The notes: generated from the sequence alone by a model not told the origin. DNA of 64,000 bases from Hyphomicrobiales bacterium (GCA_900465675.1 UBJR01000009.1:310001-374000); one strand, 5' to 3'. Shown: positions 53,222-62,131, counted from the first letter of the stretch. Made by a program: numbers and translations.

Positions 53222-54652
53222 TCAGAAGGTCGCGGCACCGCTGCCCCATGGGCCGTGGTGGAAGTCCTTGCCATCCAGGCGGTCGAAGCCGTGGGCGCCG
53301 AAGAAGTCGCGCTGGGCCTGGATCAGGTTGGCAGTGCCACGGCCCTGGCGGTAGGCGTCGAAATAGGTGAGCGCCGAGGTCAGTGCCGGAACCGGGAGAC
53401 CGGCCTGGAGCGCGGCCGTGACGACGCGGCGCAGCGCCGGGATCGATTCCTTGACCATCTCCGAGAAGGCTGGCGTGACGATCAGGTTGGCCGCATCAGG
53501 CGCCTTGGTGAAGGCCGAGGTGATCTCGTCCAGGAACTGCGAACGGATGATGCAGCCGTCGCGCCAGATCTTGGCAATCGTCGGCATCGGCAGCGACCAT
53601 TTGAACTCGCGGGATGCTTCCGCCATCACCGCGAAGCCTTGCGCGTAAGCGCCGATCTTGGCGGCGAAGAGCGCCAGTTCCAGATCCTTGTCGAGATCAG
53701 GACCATAGGCGATCGGGAACTTGTAATCAGGCTTGCCGAAGATCTTTTCAGCAGCTTCGCGCTCGCTCTTCATCGAAGAAATCGAGCGGGCGGCAACGGC
53801 GGCTTCGATGGCAGTCGCCGGAATGCCCATGTTCTGCGCTTCGATCGCCGACCACTTGCCGGTGCCCTTCTGGCCGGCCTTGTCGAGGATCATGTCGACC
53901 ATCGAGCCCTTGGAAATCGGGTCGGTGGCGGCAAGCACCTTCTCGGAAATCTCGATCAGGTAGGAATTCAGGCGGCCCTTGTTCCACTGGCCGAAGATCT
54001 TGCTGATATCGGTCGAGCTCTTGCCGAGGCCGTCGCGGAAAATGCCATAGATTTCGGCGATCATCTGCATGTCGGCATATTCGATGCCGTTATGGATCGT
54101 CTTGACGAAGTGACCGGCGCCGTCATTGCCGAGCCAGGCAACGCAGGGGTCGCCCTTGTACTTGGCAGCAATCGAGGTCAGCACCTTCTCGACACGCTTC
54201 CAGCTGTCTTCCGTACCGCCGACCATGATCGACGGGCCGTGACGCGCACCTTCCTCACCACCGGAGACACCCATGCCGATGAAGGTCAGGTCGGTATCCT
54301 TGAGGCGGTCGAAACGGGCGATGGTGTCGCGGAAGTTGGCGTTGCCGGCATCGATCATGATGTCGCCCTTGGAAAGGTAGGGGCGCAACAGCTCCATCTG
54401 CTGGTCGACCGGCTCGCCGGCCTTGATCATGATGATGATCGGGCGCGGCGGGCGGATCGCCTCGACGAATTCCTCGATCGTCTTGCACGGAACGATCTGC
54501 TTTTTCAGATCACCGGCGCTCTCGTAGAACTCGTCGGTTTTCTCGGGTGTGCGGTTGAAAACCGCGATCTTGTTGCCTTTTTCCGCAATATTCAGCGCCA
54601 GGTTGGAACCCATGACGGCAAGGCCGATCAGTCCGATTTCTGCCTTTTCCAC
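53222..54652 (-). CDS. gnd: 6-phosphogluconate dehydrogenase, decarboxylating
   Basis: Oxidises 6-phosphogluconate to ribulose 5-phosphate and CO2 with NADP+, in the oxidative pentose phosphate pathway. 476 residues, normal for the long form. The N-terminal Rossmann motif is [22 protein letters not shown]. Other signatures: FIGMGVSGGEEGARHGPSIMVGG, the catalytic-lysine motif VKTIHNGIEYADMQMIAEIYG, and ILDKAGQKGTGKWSAIEAQNMGIPATAIE. The GTG at 54652 is the start because GGAGGA lies 7 bases upstream; the frame runs on to 54823 without family sequence. Solitary gene with its own terminator. Confidence 0.95.
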   Translation of the reverse strand: MEKAEIGLIGLAVMGSNLALNIAEKGNKIAVFNRTPEKTDEFYESAGDLKKQIVPCKTIEEFVEAIRPPRPIIIMIKAGEPVDQQMELLRPYLSKGDIMIDAGNANFRDTIARFDRLKDTDLTFIGMGVSGGEEGARHGPSIMVGGTEDSWKRVEKVLTSIAAKYKGDPCVAWLGNDGAGHFVKTIHNGIEYADMQMIAEIYGIFRDGLGKSSTDISKIFGQWNKGRLNSYLIEISEKVLAATDPISKGSMVDMILDKAGQKGTGKWSAIEAQNMGIPATAIEAAVAARSISSMKSEREAAEKIFGKPDYKFPIAYGPDLDKDLELALFAAKIGAYAQGFAVMAEASREFKWSLPMPTIAKIWRDGCIIRSQFLDEITSAFTKAPDAANLIVTPAFSEMVKESIPALRRVVTAALQAGLPVPALTSALTYFDAYRQGRGTANLIQAQRDFFGAHGFDRLDGKDFHHGPWGSGAATF

Positions 54653-54839
54653 GACAATCCTCCGATGAGTCAAATTCGACCGGTGTTGTGGCACTCTAAG
54701 CCGGAAACGGCAAGTATCGAAGACGCCAAAATCGGGCCCTCCGGTGGACCCGATCGGCAAGGCGCGATATTGATCGATGGCGATCGCGCGCCATCTCGCA
54801 TGGGACAGATCAGGCGCAGCCAAGTGCCGGGAGGACTTG

Positions 54840-55238
54840 ATGACAACGATGACCGCAAGGATCGTCCATTGCTCGATCGATCGCGATTGGCAGGACGTCT
54901 ACGCGTTTGCCGGCGAGCCGGAGAATATGCCGCTCTGGGCATCAGGCCTCGCCTCCGGCCTCGAAAGAGATGGCGACGACTGGATCGCGAAGGGCGTGCT
55001 CGGCACCGTCAGGGTCAGCTTCGTGCCGGCCAACAAGTTCGGCATCATCGACCATACCGTGACGATCGAGAGCGGCATGCGCGTCTACAATGCGCTGCGC
55101 ATCGTTCCCAATGGCGATGGCTGCGAGGTGATGTTCACCCTGCTCAAGCAGCCCGGCATGACGGACGAGCAATTTTCCGCCGATGGCGCTCATGTCGAGA
55201 AGGATCTGCATGCGCTGAAGGCGCTGATGGAGAAATAG
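54840..55238 (+). CDS. SRPBCC-like small protein
   Basis: 132 residues that look like a START/Bet v1 (SRPBCC) fold: RIVHCSIDRDWQDVYAFAGEPENMPLWASGLASGLERDGDDWIAKGVLGTVRVSFVPANKFGIIDHTVTIESGMRVYNALRIVPNGDGCEVMFTLLKQPGM. The first strand, helix and beta-meander order fit a ligand-binding cavity. ATG 54840 has GGAGGA 4-5 bases upstream; a second ATG at 54849 is an alternative. Directly joined to the VOC gene, so co-transcribed. Ligand unknown. Confidence 0.7.
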   Translation: MTTMTARIVHCSIDRDWQDVYAFAGEPENMPLWASGLASGLERDGDDWIAKGVLGTVRVSFVPANKFGIIDHTVTIESGMRVYNALRIVPNGDGCEVMFTLLKQPGMTDEQFSADGAHVEKDLHALKALMEK

Positions 55239-55592
55239 ATGGCCAGTGATCAAACGGTGCTTCGCATCGATTATATCGAATTCAATGTCGCCGATATCGA
55301 GGCATCGAAAGCTTTCTATGGGGCGGCCTTCGGCTGGAGCTTCAAAGATTATGGCCCTGCCTATTGCGAATTCAGCGACGGCAGGCTGACGGGCGGTTTC
55401 ACGACGCTGGACAAGCCCCGGCCGGGCGGCCCGCTGGTCATTCTCTATGCCAGCGATCTGGAAGCCGCTTTGGACGCAACCAGCAAAGCCGGCGGCTCGA
55501 TCGTCAAGCCGATCACGGCCTTCCCGGGCGGGCGGCGCTTTCATTTCACCGATCCCGACGGCTACGAGCTCGCGGTCTGGAGCAAGGATTGA
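55239..55592 (+). CDS. VOC (glyoxalase-like) family protein
   Basis: 117 residues, one vicinal-oxygen-chelate domain: LRIDYIEFNVADIEASKAFYGAAFGWSFKDYGPAYCEFSDGRLTGGFTTL ... VILYASDLEAALDATSKAGGSIVKPITAFPGGRRFHFTDPDGYELAVWSKD. These are the usual two beta-alpha-beta-beta-beta halves; the terminal DPDGYELAVW is diagnostic. Metal ligands are uncertain (His at FHF, Glu near the end). The start follows the previous stop without a gap. Bleomycin-resistance or glyoxalase activity cannot be claimed. Confidence 0.85.
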   Translation: MASDQTVLRIDYIEFNVADIEASKAFYGAAFGWSFKDYGPAYCEFSDGRLTGGFTTLDKPRPGGPLVILYASDLEAALDATSKAGGSIVKPITAFPGGRRFHFTDPDGYELAVWSKD

Positions 55593-55594
55593 GC

Positions 55595-56188
55595 ATGGCG
55601 GCACAAGCAACCAACCCGAAGGTCGATGCCTATTTCGCCCGCAAGGATAGCTGGCGCGAGGAAAGCGCCAGGCTGCGAACGATTGTCCTCGATTGCGGCC
55701 TGACCGAAGAGCTGAAATGGGGCGAACCCTGCTACACGGTTGGCAAGGCCAACATCGTCCTGATCCACGGCTTCAAGGACTACTGCGCATTGCTCTTCTT
55801 CAAGGGCGCCTTGATGAAGGACGAGGCCGGCATTCTCATCCAGCAGACGGACAACGTCCAGGCTGCCCGCCAGATCCGCTTTACCAGCGCCGAACAGATC
55901 TCCGGCATGGAAAACCTGCTCAAGTCCTATGTGCAGCAGGCGATCGAGGTCGAGAAGGCCGGTCTGAAGGTCGACTACAAGAAGACCACCGAGTTCACGG
56001 TGCCGGAAGAGTTTCAGACAAGGCTTGATGGCGACGCGGCCCTCAAAGCCGCCTTCACCGCCCTCACCCCGGGCCGCCAGCGCGCCTATCTGCTGCATTT
56101 CGCGCAACCGAAGCAATCGAAGACCCGCGAGTCCAGGATCGACAAGGCTATCCCGCAGATATTCGAGGGCAAGGGGCCCAACGATTAG
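55595..56188 (+). CDS. YdeI/DUF1801-type protein
   Basis: 197 residues. The N-terminal two thirds match the DUF1801/YdhG fold: PKVDAYFARKDSWREESARLRTIVLDCGLTEELKWGEPCYTVGKANIVLIHGFKDYCALLFFKGALM. The C-terminal part, TPGRQRAYLLHFAQPKQSKTRESRIDKAIPQIFEGKGPND, is the YdeI-type bacteriocin-protection-associated helix pair. Such proteins affect antimicrobial-peptide tolerance in some bacteria; the role here is unknown. Start ATG 55595, 2 bases after the VOC stop. Three-gene operon. Confidence 0.8.
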   Translation: MAAQATNPKVDAYFARKDSWREESARLRTIVLDCGLTEELKWGEPCYTVGKANIVLIHGFKDYCALLFFKGALMKDEAGILIQQTDNVQAARQIRFTSAEQISGMENLLKSYVQQAIEVEKAGLKVDYKKTTEFTVPEEFQTRLDGDAALKAAFTALTPGRQRAYLLHFAQPKQSKTRESRIDKAIPQIFEGKGPND

Positions 56189-56227
56189 CCATTCCCGGCA
56201 CGTCGCCACACAGGCAATGCGCCGATC

Positions 56228-56992
56228 CTAGACCCTTACCGTTTCAGGCGCTTTGACATTCTCCATCATGATCAGCGCCCCGATCACCCGCCCGCCATTG
56301 TCGCGCAGGGGCGACATGCGGCAGCGCATCAGTTTCGCGCCCTCGCCGCTGGTGCGTTCATAGTTGTATTCCACCCGCTCCCCCGCAAAGCAGGCGTCGA
56401 AATGTGCCTTGGTTTTCTCGAAGCGCTCGGCGCCGATGAACTCGGCGACGTGCCGGCCAATCATGTCGATCGGCTTGCGGCCGAGATAAGTGCAGTTCGT
56501 CGGGTTGGAATAGAGATAGCGATAGTCGCGCGTCAGCACGGCAACGCGATCCGGCAGTGTCTCGAGAATAGCCGAATTCAGGAAATTGCCGTTGTCCATG
56601 TTCGGGACATAGCCATCCGGCTTCGGCAACCGTTCCGCCGGTGCCGGAATCCGGCGCGGCTTGCCGGAATTGCCAAAATAGCGATCCAGCAGATTTGAAA
56701 GCGTCGCCGCATAGCCCATCACGCTCGCGCAATCATCGGCATTCTGCTCCAGCAAACAGACGACGAATTGCAGCTGCATGTGAATTTCGACGATATTCGA
56801 CGCCTGATACGTAACAATAGCGCCGATCAGCGCCTCGAACTCGCTATCAAGAGTTGAAACTTGATGATCGTCGCCCGCGCGGATCGCCGCATCGATTTGT
56901 GAGCAACGTGAAGAAAATGCCTGCAGAAGTTCCAGCAATATGCCCCCCAATCCCCTGACACATAGGGGAAACCAGCATATGTCAGTTTTCAC
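56228..56992 (-). CDS. PAS domain protein
   Basis: 254 residues. The C-terminal half (about 135-245) is a PAS domain: SAILETLPDRVAVLTRDYRYLYSNPTNCTYLGRKPIDMIGRHVAEFIGAERFEKTKAHFDACFAGERVEYNYERTS, then a PAC-like GRVIGALIMMENV. The N-terminal half is helical, with LEALIGAIVTYQASNIVEIHMQLQFVVCLLEQNADDCASVMGY. No output domain such as kinase or GGDEF is attached, so it probably regulates a partner. Start is uncertain: GTG 56992 or TTG 56938 (GGGGGG 4 bases upstream). A long palindrome lies 65-100 bp upstream. Confidence 0.75.
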   Translation of the reverse strand: MKTDICWFPLCVRGLGGILLELLQAFSSRCSQIDAAIRAGDDHQVSTLDSEFEALIGAIVTYQASNIVEIHMQLQFVVCLLEQNADDCASVMGYAATLSNLLDRYFGNSGKPRRIPAPAERLPKPDGYVPNMDNGNFLNSAILETLPDRVAVLTRDYRYLYSNPTNCTYLGRKPIDMIGRHVAEFIGAERFEKTKAHFDACFAGERVEYNYERTSGEGAKLMRCRMSPLRDNGGRVIGALIMMENVKAPETVRV

Positions 56993-57056
56993 GGCAGGTT
57001 TCGTCGATTCCCGATCTTCCCCAACCGGCTACTCGCCTTGGTGGCAACCACTAACA

Positions 57057-57093
57057 TGAACGCCGTTCACATTCAATGTGAACGGCGGTCATA
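57057..57093. promoter_or_regulatory. 27-bp perfect palindrome with TGAAC half-sites
   Basis: CGCCGTTCACATT (57061-57073) and AATGTGAACGGCG (57075-57087) are exact inverse copies around one base. The flanks also give TGAAC-GCC-GTTCA (57057-57069) and a related TGAACGGCGGTCA (57079-57091), so two overlapping dyads are present. It lies between the lpxXL stop and the PAS gene start; no strong T-tract follows, so an operator for the PAS gene is as likely as a terminator of lpxXL. Confidence 0.55.
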
Positions 57094-57124
57094 TTTTCAC
57101 ATACGAAATTTAGGGGTATAAGCT

Positions 57125-58060
57125 CTAGTTGAGCACGCTTTCCTTGATTTTCCACCGGTCGTGGTACCAGAGCCACTGCTCCGGATATTCCCGGACCCAG
57201 CTTTCGACCTTGTCGTTCAGCATCTGCGCCATTGCCGTCAGATCGAGATTGCCGGCTGAGTCGCGGGGGATTTCCAGCTGCGGCTCGATCTCCAGCCGAT
57301 AGCGATTTCCCGGCAGGCGAATGCAGCGCGCCGGGTAGACCTCGCATCCGAACTGGCGCACGAGCTTGGGAACGAGGGGATTGGTCGTCGTATCGATGCC
57401 AAAGAAGCGCGTCCTAAGCCCCTTCTTGAACTTTTGATCGACGAGAACACCGACGCCCTGCCCGGCTTCGAGCTGCCGCGCCAGCGTGAAGGACGAACCG
57501 GCATGCGATGGCACGAGCTTACCCATGCGCGCACTGCGGAAATCGAAGACCTTCTGCGCCACATAGGGATTGTTCGGCGGACGGAAGAGAACCGTCACAT
57601 TGAGGCCAAAGGCGGCACCAGCCACCGGCAGCAGCTCGAAATTGCCGCTATGCGCGGTAAAGACGATGAACGGCCGCGGATTGTCGCGAAGATCGAGAAA
57701 CAGCGGGATGCCTGTCACCTCGATCCGGCCGGGCTCAGATCGTTCCGGATCGAAGTCGAAAAGCCTGTCAAGGAAGACATACTCGGCGGCAAGCCGGCCC
57801 ATGTTGCCCCAGCTGCCAAGCGCGATCGCCTGGATCTCGTCTTCGCTCTTTTCGGGAAAGGCGTTGCGCAGATTGACGAGCATCAGCTTGTGGCGCCGCG
57901 TCCGCGGGCCGATCTTGCGGGTCAGCCAGTCGGCAAAGCGGATCGCTCCATCAGCCGGAAAGATCTTCAGGAAGTTCAGGAAGCCGAACATCAGCTGGGC
58001 GATCAGCCACTGGCGAAAATGTTCTAGCTTAAGAACGATCCGGGTGATGAACAGCTTCAC
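57125..58060 (-). CDS. lpxXL: Lipid A very-long-chain acyltransferase LpxXL
   Basis: Transfers the 27-hydroxyoctacosanoate-type very-long-chain acyl group from AcpXL to lipid A. 311-residue LpxL/HtrB-family protein with an N-terminal membrane anchor (FRQWLIAQLMFGFLNFL) and the catalytic HX4E motif H137-SGNF-E142. Conserved neighbours are FVFTAHSGNFELLPVAG-like sequence and the RLPGNRYRLEI and PEQWLWYHDRWK segments. Last gene of the acpXL cluster; 4 bp after adh. Specific assignment rests on the cluster, which is typical for Rhizobium; LpxL-type activity on other acyl chains is less likely. Confidence 0.9.
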   Translation of the reverse strand: MKLFITRIVLKLEHFRQWLIAQLMFGFLNFLKIFPADGAIRFADWLTRKIGPRTRRHKLMLVNLRNAFPEKSEDEIQAIALGSWGNMGRLAAEYVFLDRLFDFDPERSEPGRIEVTGIPLFLDLRDNPRPFIVFTAHSGNFELLPVAGAAFGLNVTVLFRPPNNPYVAQKVFDFRSARMGKLVPSHAGSSFTLARQLEAGQGVGVLVDQKFKKGLRTRFFGIDTTTNPLVPKLVRQFGCEVYPARCIRLPGNRYRLEIEPQLEIPRDSAGNLDLTAMAQMLNDKVESWVREYPEQWLWYHDRWKIKESVLN

Positions 58061-58064
58061 AAGG

Positions 58065-59093
58065 TCAGTCCATCTTCAGGATGATCTTGCCGAAGATCTG
58101 ACGCGATTCCATACGCTCCAGCGCCCGGTCGATATCGTCGAAGCCGACTTCGGTATCGATGACGGGATGAACGAGGCCGCGGCCCATCTTCTGCATGGCG
58201 TCCGCCATGTTTTCCATGCGGCAGCCGAAGGAGCCGAGCAGCTTCAGCTGCTGCTGGAAGAGCATCATCAGGTTCATCTCGGTCGAAACGCCCGAGGTCG
58301 AGCCACAGGTGACAAGACGGCCGCCGCGCTTCAGGCAGAACATCGAGGCGGCGAAGGTGTCCTTGCCGACATGTTCGAAGACCACGTCGACGCCCTTCTT
58401 CTTGGTGAGCTTACGCACCACGCCTTCGAAACGGTCGGTGCGGTAATTGATGACGTAATCGGCACCCAGCGCCTTGGCCTTCTCGATCTTGTCGTCGGAA
58501 CCGACGGTCGTGATGACGGTACAGCCGATCTTCTTGGCAAGCTGGATCGCCGCCGTGCCGATGCCGGAGCCGCCGGCATGGATCAGGATCGTTTCGCCGG
58601 GCTCGAGCTTGGCGTTGTCGAACAGCATATGCTCAACGGTCCCGAAGGTCACCGGTGCCAGCGCCGCGCCGATCGCATCGACGCCTGGAGGCGCCGGAAC
58701 GAGAAGGCGGGCCGGAAGATTGACCTTCTCCTGCGCAAAGCCATCGAGATGGAAGCCATGAACGCCGGAGACGTGTTCGCAGAGATTGTCGCGGCCTTCG
58801 CGGCAGGGACGGCAGAGGCCGCAGGTACGCGCGCCATAGATCGACACGAGCTGGCCAGGCAGCACGTTGGCAACGCCCGGGCCGATCGCCTCGACGACGC
58901 CGGAGGCCTCCGCGCCGATGACCAGCGGCATCTTCCGCTTGGCAAATGCCATGCCGCGCCAGCCCCAGACGTCGATATGATTGAGCGCCACCGCCTTGAC
59001 GCGCAGCGTCACTTCACCGGCAGAAGGGGCTTCCGGCTCCGGCAGGTCGGTGATCTCAAGCTTGCGGTCATCGACCAGTTGCAAAGCGCGCAT
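58065..59093 (-). CDS. MDR-family alcohol dehydrogenase-like protein of the acpXL cluster
   Basis: 342 residues of the medium-chain dehydrogenase/reductase superfamily. Structural-zinc cysteines appear in GARTCGLCRPCREGRDNLCEHVSGVHG; the NAD(P) fold has LIHAGGSGIGTAAIQLAKKIGCTVITTVGSDDKIEKAKALGADYVINYRT. In the R. leguminosarum cluster the homologue (adh2XL) is thought to help convert or reduce the acyl chain; its reaction is not established. Start ATG 59093 follows GAGAGG. It sits between fabF1XL-like and lpxXL. Confidence 0.88.
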   Translation of the reverse strand: MRALQLVDDRKLEITDLPEPEAPSAGEVTLRVKAVALNHIDVWGWRGMAFAKRKMPLVIGAEASGVVEAIGPGVANVLPGQLVSIYGARTCGLCRPCREGRDNLCEHVSGVHGFHLDGFAQEKVNLPARLLVPAPPGVDAIGAALAPVTFGTVEHMLFDNAKLEPGETILIHAGGSGIGTAAIQLAKKIGCTVITTVGSDDKIEKAKALGADYVINYRTDRFEGVVRKLTKKKGVDVVFEHVGKDTFAASMFCLKRGGRLVTCGSTSGVSTEMNLMMLFQQQLKLLGSFGCRMENMADAMQKMGRGLVHPVIDTEVGFDDIDRALERMESRQIFGKIILKMD

Positions 59094-59148
59094 AGCAAAA
59101 CCTCTCGCCTTTCAGGCGTTCTTATCTCTGAATTTTGTCGGCAACCGC

Positions 59149-60435
59149 TTAAGCCGGTTCAAGCGCCATGACAAGGCTTGCGTTCTGTCCGCCGAAGCCG
59201 AAGGAGTTCGACAGCACGGCCGAAACCTGCTGATCACGCTTCTTGTTCGGCACGACATCGAGAACGATGGCCGGATCCGGATTGTTGTAGTTGATCGTCG
59301 GCGGCAGCGTGCCCGACAGCATCGTCTGGAACGAGAACACCGCTTCGACGGCACCGGCAGCCGTCAGCGTATGGCCGATCATCGACTTGTTTGACGATAG
59401 CGGAATGGACGCCATGCGCTCGCCGAAGACGGCGAGCATCGAGCCATATTCCATCTTGTCATTCTCCGGCGTCGAGGTGCCATGGGCGTTGATATAGCCG
59501 ATGCCACCTTCATCCAGGCCAGCATCTGCCAGCGCCGCACGGATCGTTGCGATCGCCGGGCCGCCGTCGGGTGACGAACGGGTACGATGGAAGCTGTCGG
59601 CCTTCTCGCCGGCACCCTTCATGATGCCGAGGATCTTCGCGCCGCGGGCGATCGCCGATTCCAGCGATTCCAGCACCAGCGTTGCAGCGCCTTCGGCGAT
59701 GACGAAGCCGTCGCGATCCTTGCTGAACGGCTTGGAGGCCTTGGTCGGCGGATCGTTCTGGGTGGAAAGAGCAGACAGAAGCGAAAAGCGGATCAGCGCC
59801 TCTGCGCTCAGCGAACCATCAGTCGCAACGGCAAGCGCCCGGTCCGTGCGGCCCTGACGGATCGCCTCGATGCCAAGCTGAATGGCGGTGGCGCCGGAAG
59901 CACAGGCCGTCGACAGCGTCACCGGCAGACCGCGCGTCCCGAAGCGGTCGGAGAGGCGTTCCGAGATCGCACCGAACAGTGCGGCCTCATGGAAGGCCGC
60001 ATCCGGGCGCTGACGCATCGCCGTCAGAAACCGGTCATAGGCGTCGCCCGGATGATCGGAAGGCGGCGAACGGTCGGCGAGTTCGAAACGGGCACTCCAT
60101 TCCGGCTCGATCGGTGGCGCTGCCAGAAACAGCGGACCATTGAAATCACCCGAGATATCGGCGTCGGCAAGCGCTTCGATCGTCGTCTCGCGGGCAAACG
60201 CGTAGGAGCGCTCGACGGCGTTCGGCACGGGAATGTCGATGAAATCGACGGTACCGGCGATCCGCGTCGACAGGCCATCGGTCGGAAAACGGGTGATGTC
60301 GTGGATACCCGACGTACCCGATGTCAGCGCTGCCCAGTTATCCTTGAGACCCTGGCCGAGCGAGGTGATGATGCCCATGCCGGTCACGGCGACGATCGGG
60401 CGGCCGAGATGATCCTTGTAAGCCTTGTCTGTCAT
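59149..60435 (-). CDS. fabF1XL: Beta-ketoacyl-ACP synthase (FabF-type, complete active site) of acpXL cluster
   Basis: 428 residues, condensing enzyme extending the very-long-chain acyl group on AcpXL. The Cys-His-His triad is intact: C178 in LSTACASGATAIQ, H318 in YINAHGTSTPENDK and H355 in SMIGHTLTAAGAVEA. Also AVTGMGIITSLGQGLKDNW at the N-terminus and the C-terminal SNSFGFGGQNASLVM. The ATG at 60435 has GAGGAG 8 bases upstream; the stretch back to 60450 has no support. Eleven bp behind the degenerate ketosynthase gene; the two probably work as a heterodimer. Confidence 0.9.
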   Translation of the reverse strand: MTDKAYKDHLGRPIVAVTGMGIITSLGQGLKDNWAALTSGTSGIHDITRFPTDGLSTRIAGTVDFIDIPVPNAVERSYAFARETTIEALADADISGDFNGPLFLAAPPIEPEWSARFELADRSPPSDHPGDAYDRFLTAMRQRPDAAFHEAALFGAISERLSDRFGTRGLPVTLSTACASGATAIQLGIEAIRQGRTDRALAVATDGSLSAEALIRFSLLSALSTQNDPPTKASKPFSKDRDGFVIAEGAATLVLESLESAIARGAKILGIMKGAGEKADSFHRTRSSPDGGPAIATIRAALADAGLDEGGIGYINAHGTSTPENDKMEYGSMLAVFGERMASIPLSSNKSMIGHTLTAAGAVEAVFSFQTMLSGTLPPTINYNNPDPAIVLDVVPNKKRDQQVSAVLSNSFGFGGQNASLVMALEPA

Positions 60436-60446
60436 TTGATCACTCC

Positions 60447-61655
60447 TCACGCTTCCGCGGAAAGAACGGCGACGCCCTCGCCGCGCTGGTGGCCGACTGT
60501 GGTGACGACGGCGGCATCGGCCGCAGCAATCATTGCTTTTTCATGAGCCGGATCGAAGGCCGGAACCTTGGCTTTAGCATCGACGGCAAGGGCTGCGAAG
60601 GCGAGACCCAGCGTGAACTGCGCTTCGAGCGCATGACCCGAAATGCCACCGAAACCGCGGATGGCGGCACCCGACAGCGTGTGCTCCAGCACGGCCTTTT
60701 CCCGCTCGGCCAGATCATGCATGCCGGTCGAACCGGAAAAGATTGCCGTGCTCTGGGGTGCCAGCTTCGCAGCGGGTTCGAGCAAGCGCTCGAGGCGCTT
60801 TTCGAAATTCCCGGCATTGCGGTTGCCGCGGTCGCCTTCGATGGACGTGATCGTCGCATAGACATGCGCGCCGCGGGCTTCCGCGTGCTGGCGCGATTCC
60901 AGAACGAGAAACGCGCCGGCCGAACCGGTAATCATCCCGCCGCCGTCCTTGTCCTTGCGCGACCAGAGCGGAGCCCAGTCGCCGCGCGTATGCGCGCCGA
61001 TCGCCTCGGTGAGCAGGATCATGTCCTGGCGTTCGGCAGCGAAAGCGCCGCCGACGAGCGCATGCGAGGATTCACCCGACTTGATGCGGTAGAAGGCAGT
61101 CTCGACGGCCGAGATACCGGCCGCCTCTTCGCCCATGAAGGTGCGCGAGGAACCGGTGACCTTGTGAACGATGGAGATATTGCCGGCGAGCAGATTGGAA
61201 AGCTGCGCCAGAAAAAGCGTCGGGCGAAGCTCGGTCGTCAGCTTCTCGTTCAGCAGCAATTCCCGGTCGTTGCGCTTCAGGCCCTCGTCGACGATCAGCG
61301 TATCGACATTGATGTCGCGCTCGCCGCCACCGGCCGCAACGATCATGTCCATCGTGCCGCAGGCTTCGGCATCATCCTTGAAGCCTGCATCGTCGAGCGC
61401 CAGACCGGCGGCAAAGACGCCGATGCGCTGCCAGTTTTCCATCTGTCGCTGATCGCCACGCTTGGCGATCTGCTGCGACCAGTCGATCTCGGGCAGCGGA
61501 TGCACCGGATATGGCTTGAACTTGTCGGTCTCGACGATCGCCTTCGGCGCCTCGCCTGCCGTCAGCAGCGCCAGATGCGCATCCTTGCCGACGCCCTGAC
61601 AGGTGACGATGCCGATGCCGGAGATAACGACGTCATTCGCAGACTTGCCCATCAT
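60447..61655 (-). CDS. fabF2XL: Ketosynthase-like protein lacking catalytic Cys and one His
   Basis: 402 residues with a FabF-type thiolase fold, but the active site is degraded. Where FabF has the nucleophile (STACASG) this protein reads KVTGSSRTFMGE (about 166-175) with no Cys, and where it has NAHGTSTP it reads IFSGSTGMHDL, so one His is also missing. The second His is retained in GGISGHALEAQ. This resembles the chain-length factor (KS-beta) of type II polyketide synthases, a partner without condensing activity. Overlaps fabZ-like stop by 4 nt and precedes the complete ketosynthase. Identified by cluster position as fabF2XL. Confidence 0.88.
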   Translation of the reverse strand: MMGKSANDVVISGIGIVTCQGVGKDAHLALLTAGEAPKAIVETDKFKPYPVHPLPEIDWSQQIAKRGDQRQMENWQRIGVFAAGLALDDAGFKDDAEACGTMDMIVAAGGGERDINVDTLIVDEGLKRNDRELLLNEKLTTELRPTLFLAQLSNLLAGNISIVHKVTGSSRTFMGEEAAGISAVETAFYRIKSGESSHALVGGAFAAERQDMILLTEAIGAHTRGDWAPLWSRKDKDGGGMITGSAGAFLVLESRQHAEARGAHVYATITSIEGDRGNRNAGNFEKRLERLLEPAAKLAPQSTAIFSGSTGMHDLAEREKAVLEHTLSGAAIRGFGGISGHALEAQFTLGLAFAALAVDAKAKVPAFDPAHEKAMIAAADAAVVTTVGHQRGEGVAVLSAEA

Positions 61656-62131
61656 TTCACTCCCTGCGCCGCGATCGCGTCCATCAGGCCGACCTCGCTT
61701 GCGCGCTTCTTGACGATATCGCCGAGCGGAACTTCGCTGAACGGCATGGTGCGCAGCTTCAGCTGCGCGTCGCAGACCTTCTTGCCGCCACTGGTGATCT
61801 TGGCCTTGGTAACCGCGAAGCCCGAACCGTCATGTTCGAGAAAGGCTTCGATGTCGAGCACGGCTTCGGGCTCGACGAAGGTGCGCATCTTGGCGCCATC
61901 GACCGACATCAGGAACGGCATGGCGGCGAAATCGGTCGCGGCGAGCACCAGCATGCCGGAGGCCTGCGCCATGGTTTCGATCAGAAGCACGCCCGGAACG
62001 AGCGGCATGCCTGGAAAATGCCCCTCGAAGACGGGGCTCTTCGCGGGTACTACGGAACGCGCCTTGAGCACGCCCTTTTCAAGGTCGACCGTCTCGATGC
62101 GGTCGATCATCTGGAAATATTCCAGTAGCAT
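61652..62131 (-). CDS. fabZXL: FabZ-like 3-hydroxyacyl-ACP dehydratase of the acpXL cluster
   Basis: 159-residue hot-dog dehydratase. The catalytic helix is FEGHFPGMPLVPGVLLIETMAQASGMLVL, with H38 and E52 in the expected places. Start ML, then LEYFQMIDRIETVDLEKGVLKARSVVPAKSP. Dehydrates the 3-hydroxyacyl intermediate on AcpXL. Translationally coupled to the ketosynthase-like gene (4-nt overlap). Specialised for the very-long-chain pathway by position. About 115 bp after acpXL. Confidence 0.9.
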   Translation of the reverse strand: MLLEYFQMIDRIETVDLEKGVLKARSVVPAKSPVFEGHFPGMPLVPGVLLIETMAQASGMLVLAATDFAAMPFLMSVDGAKMRTFVEPEAVLDIEAFLEHDGSGFAVTKAKITSGGKKVCDAQLKLRTMPFSEVPLGDIVKKRASEVGLMDAIAAQGVK

